Positions 38,304-48,759 of a DNA stretch of 64,000 nucleotides are shown one piece after another; positions within the stretch are counted from its first letter, which is position 1, and each line of letters opens with the position of its first letter. Made by a program: the position numbers and the translations under genes. Source of the stretch: Acanthochlamys bracteata (taxonomy: Eukaryota; Streptophyta; Magnoliopsida; Pandanales; Velloziaceae). The stretch spans positions 6,293,489 through 6,357,488 of the forward strand of contig CM034144.1 of the NCBI GenBank assembly GCA_019914995.1, in the 5' to 3' direction. The notes under the pieces were generated by a model. It searched no databases. It was not told where the DNA came from and was given only the letters and a program-made list of their open reading frames with translations.

Positions 38304-39394
38304 GTAAGTTAATTCTCTCTTTTGTTACTTTCTTCTGATTTGTCTAGTGCCTATGCTGTCCTTTTGTTTTGATTTTGGTTAGTTGTGAGGGCTGGAGTCT
38401 GTTTGGTGAGATATGGGGAGTTCGATAATTGGTTTTAATTCAAATGCGATTAGTTTTTTTTGTAGCGTTGCATTTCTGTAGAGATTTTCTTCTTATTGAA
38501 TTTTTTTTAAGGTGGAATGGTTGAGCACTTGAGTCGGTGAAGCTAATGCAGATTCATTAGGAACTTTGGTGAATGATTGGTTTGTTGAATATATTTTAGT
38601 TCAATTGCATTGTGTTTTGTTTCGGATTTTGAACTAGATGAGGTCAGGTCTGAATTGATTGCTGTAGAGTCTCAACTTTTTTACTAGAATTGGATTTTTC
38701 CATTCTGTTCTGCTGTTGTGTTGCATATAATTAAAAAAGAGTTGTTTCGATCGACTTGAGCTCTGGTTTTCTCTCACAAATATTACTGAATTTATTTTCC
38801 TTGGATGAGTTTCTAAAGTTTTATAGGTCTATGTATTTGGTACTACTTGGGTGTTGGCTGGTGTGTTGAATAATAGTATATATTTCTGATATACTGTTCC
38901 TTAGAATGGAAAGCTAAAGGTCTTTGCCATTCAAAATCTTTTTTTTTTTTTTTTTTGTTGTTGAGGGGTGGGACCTGGTTTTTTTATAGGTATTCGTCTT
39001 AGGAGATTTTAGCTGGATTAAGAACACAAAAAATTAGGAATTTACTGAAATGTATGATGACTAACGAAATAGAAGGGTTTGCTAGTATCCTGTATATGTT
39101 TAGGAGCTACCCTTTTGCTTTCTGGATAATGTCAGGTTCAAACTGGACCATCGTGACATAGAATGTCATAATAGGCCTATTTGCCTCAACTGGTATGAAG
39201 TTCCTTCTTTTTGGTAGCATGTTGCTTATGCTTGTACTTGATAGTCACCCATCTGAGTTGATTGATTCAAAGCTTGATGCTCATGTTGGCCATGGTTTCT
39301 CAATTTTGGTTGCTTTCAAATTAGGACATCATCTTAATTTTTTGTGCCTATCCAGAAAGTTCTAAACTACTTTATGTTTGCTTCCTCCTTGCAG
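38304..39394 (+). other. Leader intron of gar2-like gene
   Basis: Donor CTG|GTAAGTT at 38303/38304 and acceptor CTTGCAG|TACTTGG at 39394/39395 frame a 1091-base intron in the 5' leader. The upstream exon (about 37990-38303) has a pyrimidine-rich start typical of plant leaders. It is inferred from splice signals alone. Confidence 0.5.
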
Positions 39395-39541
39395 TACTTG
39401 GTGTGGCTCTTTTCGGAGCCACTTGAGGTCCACTTCTCTTTCTAAATTTCACATAAACAAATAACAGCATCCTGCACAAAGCCACTCTTCTGGAAGTTCA
39501 GCTGCAATTTCTCTGTAAGTAAATTCAGTGCAGATTCTTAT

Positions 39542-39601
39542 ATGTCTGAGATTGATGAACATGTGGTTATGGATCAAGTGCATGCCGTGAAACAGGTCTG
39601 A
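39542..39601 (+). other. Upstream open reading frame in gar2-like leader
   Basis: ATG at 39542 opens 19 codons (MSEIDEHVVMDQVHAVKQV) and stops at 39599-39601, 37 bases before the main ATG. It is in a different frame from the main CDS. Its composition looks coding-like, so it may be a regulatory peptide or a remnant of an older N-terminus. Confidence 0.45.
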
Positions 39602-39638
39602 AGCCTTCTTAGTTCTGGTTGATAAAAGATCCTCGGAA

Positions 39639-42600
39639 ATGGTTGCAAAAGAGGAGGACAGAGAGGTCCGTTTAAGTGACTTTGAGCTAGAGGTAAAACA
39701 GGCAAAAGAGGTTGAATCCAACTATGAGCCAGCAAGAGATTCGGTATCATCTCAAGGAGAAACACAAAGCTTTGAAGAAAATAAGGGAAAAAGAACTTCA
39801 AGAGTCCCAAAAAAGCTGACAACAAAGCAGGCAACTGATGCCAGCCCTCAAACCGCAAGAAGTGGCACTGAAAGGCGGGATTCCAACAAGCTTCAATATA
39901 AGATTTCAGGTAATGGTCAAAAGAAATCTCAGAGACCAACCAAGGCTAATTCTCCACCTAAAACTTCAAGTAAAAGAAAATCAGATAATGTGAAAATTCC
40001 TTCTAAGGCTCCTTCAGAACGATCCTCTGAGCATTCTGAAGGAACAGATGATAAAACAGTTGAAGAAGTTAAGGAGATTGACATCTTAGATGAGGGTCTC
40101 AACTGTGGCCAGAGCACAGGAACGGATGATGAAACAGTTGATATGGAGAATAATGGTGAACATGATAAGATGAGTGTATATCAGAAAATGGAAGACATGC
40201 AACTGAAAATTAAGACATTAGAGGAAGAACTTCGAGAAGTGGCTGCACTAGAGATTTCCCTTTATGCGGTAGTACCAGAGCATGGCAGTTCTGCACACAA
40301 GGTCCATACACCAGCAAGACGCCTTTCTAGGTTGTATATTCATGCTTGCAAATACTGGTCTCAGAACAAGAGAGCTACTGTTTCCAGGAACACTGTATCT
40401 GGACTTGTTTTAGTTGCCAAGTCATGTGGCAGTGATGCTCCTAGGTAGGAAGAGTATTACATTCCATATTTATTAATGGATATGCACGATTTTCTTAACT
40501 GGTAATCTTTTTTTTCTTTTTCTTTTTTTTGTATGCTAGGTTGACTTTCTGGTTGTCCAATACAGTTGTCCTACGAGAGATTATTTCCCAAACTTTTGGC
40601 ATTTCAAACTCCAACATGGTTTCAAGGGTTGCTAAATCAAATGGAAGCTTGAATAAAGAGAAGGGGCATGCATTCACGTGGAAGAATATTGGTAACAGCA
40701 ATCAGATGAAGTGGTTCGGTGTACCACAACTCACAGATGACTGGCAGGACACTAACACATTCACTGCTGCCCTAGAAAAGATTGAGTCTTGGATATTCTC
40801 AAGAATTATCGAATCTGTTTGGTGGCAGGTAATACTTGATTTAACGTCGTAATTAATAGGCCTGCTTTTGCTTTTGTATTATCTTATAGATCTCTCTGCT
40901 TTGTGATTGCTTGTTGATGATAATGATTCTCTAAGTAATAATCAGCACACATTTAAACAAAGTGTTGCAATTTGATACTTTCTAAGGTGTGGCTTTTCTT
41001 GCTCAAAGTCGAGCGAGAGAGCAAGTAAGTTGGTCAGACCCAAAGAATGCATAATTCTCTTACCTCTCAAGTCAATGATTCCACTTGGTTTGTACACCTC
41101 TGTTAGAGTTTCATTACTTTGGCTTTCTTTTTCATATAGTATTCGTCTATAAGATAAGGTCCTTCTTTTCCATATAGTGAATAAGCAGCTCTTTTTCTTC
41201 TAAGCATATCCCTTATGGTGCAATCTGAAATTTCTCTTATATACTTTTCTAGATGGAGTGAACTGAGAGAAATCTCTTTTGCATCTTTTCTTTCCTCTCC
41301 TGTCTTCTCCAAAATGTAAAATAGAGCAAGTCTTATCCTTTATAGGAGCGCATCTATTAGATATTTCCTCCTTTTGCACTAGTGATCTTTTATGTAAGTG
41401 AACAAGCAATTCAGTCTCTCCTAATGAAAGGGTGCTATCTAACAAGTTGTAGGCCTACTTTGATTTTATTTCCTCTCTTTCATTGGCAGCATGGCCACAT
41501 TAGTTTCATTGAGATCTTTCACTTTCATGGCTATATTTCTGTTCATTGCGTTTTTTAATATGTTCAGCCTACTACTCTGGAGGGCTTCATGAGTGGGCAT
41601 GGATTTGTAATTGTGTCTAGTTTTGTTTATTTCCGTGTTGTTACTGTATGCAATATGGGTTATGACAAACAAAATAGTTGTCCATTTTGGAAAACTTGCA
41701 AAACTTCTTATTGAGCTTTCTCCTCCTTGCAAAACTTCACCTCTTGGTTGAATACTTCTGTTAAAAGCATGTCATTCACTTTTCATTGATTTTGTGTCCA
41801 GGCCATGACGCCTCACATGCAATCTCCTGTAGAGGACTATTACACATCTAAGAATATAGGAAAACTGTTGGGGCCAGCTTTGGGAGATCAGCAACAAGGA
41901 AGCTTTTCTATTAACCTGTGGAAAAGTGCTTTTCATGATGCCTTCACAAAGCTTTGTCCATTACGATCTGGCGGACATGAGTGTGGTTGTCTACCTGTGT
42001 TAGCTAGATTGGTATTATATGAATGGCCTTTGCTCATCATTCGTGCTTAAAATCCTTTTTTTATCGTTAATAAAATTTTACGAAGTATGTAATGTGTGTG
42101 GTAGCTTTTTTCCCTTTACGTTCGTGTTTTACATTTAAGACAGGTAACTGTTGTGCTTCTTTCTGATTGAACCAGGTTATGGAACAGTGTGTCTCAAGAT
42201 TAGATGTTGCTATGTTCAATGCTATTCTTCGTGAATCTGCTCATGAGATTCCAACAGATCCAGTATCCGATCCAATTGTTGATCCTAAAGTATTACCAAT
42301 TCCAGCAGGGGACTTGAGTTTTGGCTCTGGAGCTCAGCTGAAAAATTCTGTATGTTTACCTTACCTCATCCATTTATCAATTTATTTTTCTTTGAAAAAA
42401 ATCTGCAAGAAGAAATGCCTCAAAATTTGACTTTACCTCTTTTCACGAACGTGGTACCAGCTTCATATCTCATAACTGCACTTTGCTGATATAGCAATAT
42501 ATCTATAATGGTTTTGTTGTTCCGCAAAGGCTGACGTTAATTTGGAGCGTCTTCTGTAAAAGAGGGGATTATGTATCTACAATACTTCCTTTAAGTTGGG

Positions 42601-43906
42601 TGGTAGTTAGGTTGCCTAGCTTACGAAGGGTTACCAAGTTTGCTGTGTACAAAGAGTAGTGGTTGCTTTCATATGCTATAAAATTTATGAACAACCAATA
42701 ATAGCAAATTCGCCAAAAAAGACAGTTCATTTATGTAGAAGGAAAAGTTGTGACTATCATCAGACTTCAGCCTAGCTTCTATGACATTCAAGCGAATAAC
42801 CTGGGAATTCTATGCTAACAGGGTTTCGCTTTTTCCAGATTGGAAATTGGTCAAGGTGGCTAACTGATCTGTTTGGAATGGATGCTGGAGAGTCTACCAG
42901 GGATGGTGAGATTGTTGATGGCGATAATGATAGAAACGGAGGCAATCCTGAATCAAAATCCTTCCGTCTTCTTAATGAATTAAGTGATCTTCTAATGCTG
43001 CCAAAAGACTTGCTTCTTGACGAGGCCGTAAGAAAGGAGGTTAGTTTATACCCATTTCCAATGTGTTGTATTCAGTTATCCTTCCTCATAAGCTTATACA
43101 TGTCATGTTTCCAAGTGAAGGTATGTCCGTCCATTGGCCTACCCTTGATAACACGTGTACTTTGCAATTTCACACCAGATGAGTTCTGCCCTGATCCTGT
43201 CCCGGGCGTTGTCCTTGAGGAACTAAATATTGAGGTATGTCCAAGCATATAAAATCTGAATACTGAGGGGGACTAAAGAAAATTGTTTTTGCTGTCCTCA
43301 CCTGCTGCATACATCTGTAATTTTGAATGATGTTTACCAAGTTATTTGTAATGTAAGATGTCATAGTGCTGCTGTTAATTATCCCTTTCCTTCTCTTCTG
43401 ACTATCCCTTTCCTTCTCTTCTGTCAGATGTACACTAAAACTAATGTACTTAATTTGCTCTTTTATTATCAGCTTTCCTGCGTTCAAACTTGACCTAGCT
43501 GCTTTTATTGACCTAGCTGCTTTTATTTTCATTGCATTTTCTGATTGGATGTTTCTTCCTAGTTACTAAGGTGCATTGTTTGGCATGCATTACACAGGGC
43601 ATGATGGAACGCTGTTTAGCAGACAAGGACCTGATTAACCATTTTCCGTGTACTGCTGCTCCTGTGGGGTATACACCCCCTTCATCTGCAGATGTAGCAG
43701 AGAAGGCTGAGCTAGACAGAAGGGCTTCTATCATACAGAGAAAGGGGTACACCAGCGATGAGGAGCTTGATGATCTCGACTCTCCCTTAACATCCGTCAT
43801 TGACAAGGCTCAAATATCATCCCCATCATATGGAGGTCAGAGTCCAAGAAATACAGGACTCGCTAATGTAAGGTACAGCCTCCTACGGGAGGTGTGGTCA
43901 GAATGA
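39639..43906 (+). CDS. gar2-like protein with dilute-like domain
   Basis: Seven coding exons (39639-40444, 40540-40828, 41802-42011, 42176-42349, 42839-43039, 43121-43234, 43598-43906) join in phase to 700 residues. The first 200 residues are charged and low in complexity (Lys, Ser, Glu), as in proteins labelled nucleolar gar2-like in plants. A short coiled coil (MEDMQLKIKTLEEELRE) follows at about 185-200. The conserved part begins near residue 225 with RLYIHACKYWSQNKRA and TFWLSNTVVLREII, resembling the dilute-domain core of class XI myosin tails ([13 protein letters not shown]). Later parts include MEQCVSRLDVAMFNAILRES, which is typical of the family. The tail is Asp/Glu/Ser-rich, with RKGYTSDEELDDLD. 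From memory the Arabidopsis relatives are At2g42320 and At3g57780, of unknown function. Membrane traffic is a guess from the fold; a nucleolar role is only a name. Confidence 0.88.
43378..43530. repeat. Two short tandem duplications in last gar2-like intron
   Basis: A pyrimidine unit of about 24 bases (CTATCCCTTTCCTTCTCTTCTG) is doubled at about 43380-43427. A 19-base unit (GACCTAGCTGCTTTTATT) is doubled at about 43492-43528. Both lie upstream of the acceptor at 43597. Confidence 0.7.
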
Positions 43907-44402
43907 GTGTACCATATAAAAATTTTTGTTTACTACCAATATATGTCCATTCTTTTGTAATAGTGAACGAAACGAAAGAGCTAGAGCAAGCATTTATTTT
44001 GATTGATCCAACCATGTAAAGAATTAGAACAATCCTTCAGCTATAAAAAAGTTATTCTATTTGCTCATTCTATTATAAGCCATATGGTCGTGCCAAGGGT
44101 ATAGTCTGATTCTTTCCATGAACCTAAAACGATGGTTTTCATGTTCATTCATGTCAATAGCAGCAAAAGATAGAATCAAGGGTAACAAATGCTACAAAAC
44201 AAGATTTTGAATCAAGGAGTGCATTCAAACTTCTGATAATGAATTTAGTGGAGCGCATTAAACTTTTGGTAATTTGTTGTAGCTAATGGCAACAGCTCAA
44301 AGTCTAATAGGAATCTTAAGCAAATTCCATACAAAATCTGAGACCACAATAAAGTACAGTTACATTCTGCAGGAAAGAACAACATAAAAGTATGTAGACA
44401 GC
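43907..44402. other. Convergent 3' ends, no gene
   Basis: The gap between the stop codons of the gar2-like gene (plus) and the eL31 gene (minus). It should hold both 3' UTRs. Nothing else was seen. Confidence 0.6.
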
Positions 44403-45987
44403 TTATTCATCCTCCTCAATGACCTTGGTCCCTAATCCTTTGAGTCCTTCAGCAGGCACTTCAGCAACTGTAACCAAAGAGTAAAGCTCTTCCTTTGCAT
44501 CCTCATCATCATTCCTCTTGCGGGAGATCCTCACACGGATGCGTCGTGGTACGCTACGGATTCCCCTGCTCCATACGTGCTTGTTGAGCTTCACATCAAC
44601 CCTCACATCGGTTGTTCCCATTGCCTTCTGTGCGAACTTCCTGATCTCCTTGATGGCTTTGGGTGCCTTCTTCTTGAAAGTGCTGCAAGAAATCACCAGG
44701 TAAATAGTGACCCACATTGCGTATAAGACAATGAGCACATAAACCTCTACCCAAAGCCAAAATCTGCATGATTTTCATTTAATTGATGACGTTAATGGAA
44801 AGCATTAGAATCATTTCGCTCCTTATAACATGGCACCGCAATGACCACTTATGGCAAAAGTAAGACGAAAGTTCTCTTAACTGTTTCCAAGAGAGAACAA
44901 AGCATTTCTGAGTCCCAGTAAAAAGCTTATCGACACTCTAGTGATAGCTGATCCATTTATGACAGCAATAGAACTAATAGGCACGAATTCTAACAAAGCA
45001 ATGATGCCTGAGGTAAATTCTTTTGAGTTAACAATTACAGTGATATTGAACATATCTCAAGTGAGCTTCAATGCAAACAAGATATATCTACAAAGTTAGA
45101 AACCTTAAAAGAGCTAAATTCAACTGTCCTTTCCCATAATTTTTCATGGATTAAATGCATCATCTCCCAAGTTCTTCAGAACCTTTACTTCAATTCATAT
45201 CCAACTAAACACACTATCCCATCAGACAATGAGGAGCTATCTCCACTACTGATTTTGCAGAGGAAATAACATCAGCCGCAAAACCAAAATTCAATCTAAT
45301 CCATTATCCTACTACTACCCTGGCATCATAGATCCCAGCTTTCAATATTTAACTATTTACCGAAGAGCAAATTAAACAAATACTACACAAGTGATTCTGA
45401 ACACAATACCATTCACGCAAACAACCAAGAGTTCTACAACATGCCAAAACTAAATAAAAATTTCAACCTAGATTCATATCCAACTCCACAACAGAGATGC
45501 CTACGTCTACAGTATCTAGATTAAGGGATCATTTGGGACTGCTTAAAATAAAGAGCTCTTGGTGAAAAAGAAGTTTTTTTTTGGATTTTTTGGAAAACGA
45601 TGCTTGCCTTCTTTATAGTTAAAAAAGAAATTCTTTAAAACTTTTCTAAGTACTGTAGAAGAGTTTTTGAAAAACGAAAAACTATAAAAGAGATGAAAGA
45701 AGTCATTTAAAGCAATGCCAAACAAACCTTAAACAGCAAACCAAAAGCAATATCATTTCACTCTCATTGCAACAAGAAACAAATCATAACTATTACAATT
45801 TTCGAAACAAAATCTCACGAATTCATAACTCTGATGACTCCATTTCCGACTCTATCAAGTAACCAAATCTCAATCAAAACGAAATCGTTCAATGTAATCT
45901 TACTTACCATCCATGAAGCCGCTTGTGGAGATTGATTGTGTACTCACGAGTCACCGCTTCTTTCCGGCTGCCGCCTTTCTCCACCAT
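44403..45987 (-). CDS. RPL31: 60S ribosomal protein eL31
   Basis: A structural protein of the large ribosomal subunit, near the polypeptide exit tunnel. Two coding exons (45987-45908 and 44682-44403, read on the minus strand) join in phase to 119 residues, exactly the plant length. The start gives [20 protein letters not shown], a close match to the family. Exon 2 holds [35 protein letters not shown], the PRRIRVR stretch and [12 protein letters not shown]. The C-terminus is [10 protein letters not shown]. The intron (45907-44683) is 1225 bases. The upstream region has a telo-box and two TGGGCC elements, the usual promoter build for plant ribosomal protein genes. It is convergent with the gar2-like gene. 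Confidence 0.97.
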
Positions 45988-46013
45988 CTCCGCCGCCACC
46001 GCTCTCTTCTATT

Positions 46014-46142
46014 AACCCTAATAACCCCCCTAAGGGAAGAAGCAGAAAAGAAGAAAGACAACAGGCCCAACAGTTACCACCTACTTTTATGGATTGGACT
46101 ACACTACATAGTCTGCCTTTTTAGGCCACTTAATAAGGCCCA
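46014..46142 (-). promoter_or_regulatory. Ribosomal-protein promoter: telo-box and two site II elements
   Basis: A telo-box core AACCCTAA (46014-46021) lies just upstream of the eL31 start, and GGCCCA (TGGGCC on the minus strand) occurs at 46064-46069 and 46137-46142. Telo-box plus site II is the known arrangement in plant translation and growth-related genes, where TCP factors bind site II. Spacing of 27-155 bases from the ATG fits. Confidence 0.65.
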
Positions 46143-46966
46143 TTAAGATGATAAAAAACTCTCATATCTTGATGCCGCGGACTGTTTTAATATATATAGT
46201 TGTTAAAATTTTAATTTAAAATTTAAAATTTTACAATATAATTTTATTTTAATAAAATAATAATAGTTAATATAAGATTCTGATTTTATTTTCAATCCGT
46301 AAGATCTTTATCTTAATTCTGAGATTTTTAAAATTTCGATCTTATTTTGCAATTTTATGATTTCAACTTATAAGAAATTTTCATGAATCAAAAAAATACT
46401 AGAAAATTTTGAGCGAAATTAAAATAGTTACAGAAGATTTATTTTCGTTTGTAATTAACGTGATAGTATTTAGTTTATTCTGAAAGAGATTTATTATAAA
46501 AATAAAAAATTATTCTATAAATTGGCATTTTAGATTATTTTTTTCTTATTTTGAGATAATAAAGACATTGTTTGACGCCTAATTAATCGATTATATAAAA
46601 AATTAGATTTTTTAGATATAAATATAACTATATAAGTATGATATATATTATAATAATATAGTGTATAAAAAAATTATAATAATAAGCTAAATAATTATAA
46701 AAAAATATTAATAATATAATTTATTTGAACCATAAATATAAATATTATTAATTATTATAATAAAATATAATTATATATTTAATTCTTAATAATTTTTAAT
46801 AAGTACTACATAAAATTTTAAAAATATTAAATTTTATAAAAAAGTTACTAATAAATAAAATTTTATAATTTTATTTAAAATTTTACGCAACCAAAACGAT
46901 CCTATATAAAATTTCAATAAGAACCTTATTATATAAATTTCTGTCGAAAACTTTTTTGAAACTTTG

Positions 46967-47210
46967 TTGTTCATCCCCTAATGCATGTCTCTAATGTGAA
47001 TGTCGCTTCATCAACGTTTTTCTCTCCAGTGATCTTATGCAACTGTGGATCACTAATCATTCTACCTTTCCATGATTCTTCACTGAGTTCAGATATGAGA
47101 AATACGAGTGCGACACAGATGTTCATCGAAGCTATCGCCATGCTACCGTAACACCACCGACAGCAATGCAGTTCTCCAACTTTCCTGATCTGTTGAAGAT
47201 AGCTGACCAT
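46967..47210 (-). CDS. Possible small unidentified gene
   Basis: A minus-strand frame of 79 codons (46971-47210) ends near a stop at 46971 and includes a hydrophobic run (ASMNICVALVFLISEL). A candidate TATA sequence lies about 400 bases upstream on the same strand. The frame begins inside a tandem duplication, and the other copy has a different frame. Composition differs from the AT-rich flanks. I do not recognise the product, and it may not be a gene. Confidence 0.2.
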
Positions 47211-47495
47211 TCTTCTGCTCTGCCGCTCTGCAACTTCGTCATCTACCTTTCATCGCCGGAGCAAGGACGATTTCATGCGGCGGCAACGGATCTTGCGGAG
47301 CACTTCGCTTTGGCTTACTATACATCGTGGAGCAGTTCTCTAACTTTCCTGATCTGTTGAAGATAGCTGACCATTCTTCTGCTCTGCAGCTCTGCAACTT
47401 CGTCATCTACCTTTCATCGCCGGAGCAAGGAGATTTCATGCGGCGGCAACGGTTTGCGGAGAACTTCGCTTTGGCTTAGTATACATCGTGGAGCG
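47169..47495. repeat. 164-bp tandem duplication in GC-elevated island
   Basis: Copy A (47169-47332) and copy B (47333-47495) both open with CAGTTCTC.AACTTTCCTGATC and end with TATACATCGTGGAGC. They differ by a few substitutions and a 2-base length change. Sequence inside reads well on either strand, so which strand is functional, if any, is unclear. Confidence 0.9.
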
Positions 47496-47871
47496 GCTGA
47501 GATTGCCGCTGGGCCGAGTAGCCGTGAATGAAAATTTTTCTTCTCTAGGTTTTAAACTTCTGTGAAAGAAAATAGTGAAGGGAACGAATTGAGCGACACA
47601 AGCGCGTGTTTATACAGGCGAAGGAAGGAAGATGGTTTAATGTTCGCGCCATTTTTTGATCAGACGTGGCATATTTGACCGGTCTTTGGAGTAAAAAAAA
47701 TTTTAAGTGGGTCCCACTTGAAATTGTTTACTTCCTTCGCCTCTCATTTATTCTCTCTTTTTTTTGTTTTGTTTTGTTTGATTCTGTTCGATTTATTTGA
47801 TCGACGCCGGCGGTCAACGTTCGAAGAAATCGAGAAGAAGGATAGATCGCGAATCTGGATTTTCTTTCAAG

Positions 47872-48323
47872 GTTGATTTAATTTAGGGTTTTTGCTTTTA
47901 GCTGTGAATGGATTAATTAGATTGGATGATAATAACGTGAATAATTAGCTCGAGATTCGCGTTGTAACACGAATTCGTTAGTTTAGATTTTGCAACTGTG
48001 ATTGCAATTTGTATCAGAATTAGTATTAGAACAGGAACTGTTGGAGTGGAGTTCTGGGTTGTATTTTGGTGTGTTAATTTTCTTAGAGATTCATGTTTAT
48101 ATCTGATAAATGTTAACAGATTGAAGTTGGGGAAAAATTAAGGAAAAGGCCGAAATGTTGTGCCCAAGTTGGACTTTTTTTTTTCTCTGAACCTGACTGC
48201 ATAAATGTGTTACTAAGTCGATAAAGTACTTTTTTTCCTGGTAATATGTAAGGTGTTAGTCCGTTAGTGCTGAATGATTGGTTACAGAACAACTATGGCA
48301 TCTGCATTAATCATTGACACTTA

Positions 48324-48356
<33 letters not shown>

Positions 48357-48708
48357 TGACAATTCTTCTGTCTAGTCTTAAAGATTACATTTATTTGGTG
48401 TCCTAGTCTCTTATGTCGAATTGGGGTCGAGAATTTGCAGTTGTTCCCTAACAAAATTTCTTCCAGTTGCGTACATGTATTGCATTTACACTTGCTGTTG
48501 ATATATGTATGCACATATGAATTGTACGGTGGATTGATTTATACTTAAGTGATCATTGATGTCCATTACTTCTTTTTTTTCAAATGAATATATTGTTTCA
48601 TTATAGATTGTGTTATATATCCTTTTGACATTAGTGACTTAGTTTGCAATTTGGTTTTCATCTGTTGATGTTCCTTGTCTTACTAAAGTAGCCTTGTGGC
48701 CTTTTCAG
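47872..48708 (+). other. Leader intron of RLF gene
   Basis: Donor TTTCAAG|GTTGATTT and acceptor CCTTTTCAG|ATCGTGC frame an 837-base intron 52 bases before the RLF ATG. It is inferred from splice signals and typical plant leader structure. Confidence 0.5.
48325..48355. repeat. GT microsatellite
   Basis: About 15 uninterrupted GT units in the RLF leader intron. A likely polymorphic marker. Confidence 0.9.
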
Positions 48709-48759
48709 ATCGTGCAGGATCTGTAAATTTTGGAGTCAGCAAACTCAGTTTTAGAGAGG

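Larger units (their letters stand above)
34807..39638. other. Intergenic and 5' leader of gar2-like gene
   Basis: This follows the myosin 3' end. An island of higher GC lies at about 35570-36130 with no recognised gene. AT-rich element copies lie at about 36290-36400 and 36740-36965 (reverse). A GC-richer stretch at about 37360-37620 includes GGGCCC and AGCCCA sites. A likely non-coding first exon of the gar2-like gene ends at 38303 (CTG|GTAAGTT), and a leader intron runs 38304-39394. A poly-T run lies at about 38939-38957. Confidence 0.55.
46143..48759. other. Intergenic and RLF leader
   Basis: 46143-46960 is extremely AT-rich with no gene. 46965-47520 is a GC-elevated island with a tandem duplication. 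TATAAACAC on the minus strand at about 47610-47618 could be a promoter for that island. 47640-47871 is probably the RLF promoter and first non-coding exon. A leader intron (47872-48708) holds a GT microsatellite. Confidence 0.5.

Noticed and set aside
39596-39612. A mini-intron joining the upstream frame to the gar2-like CDS
   Set aside because: It would be only 17 bases, too short to splice.
44683-45907. A C/D snoRNA in the eL31 intron
   Set aside because: TGATGA-like words occur, but no matching D box at the right distance and no terminal stem.
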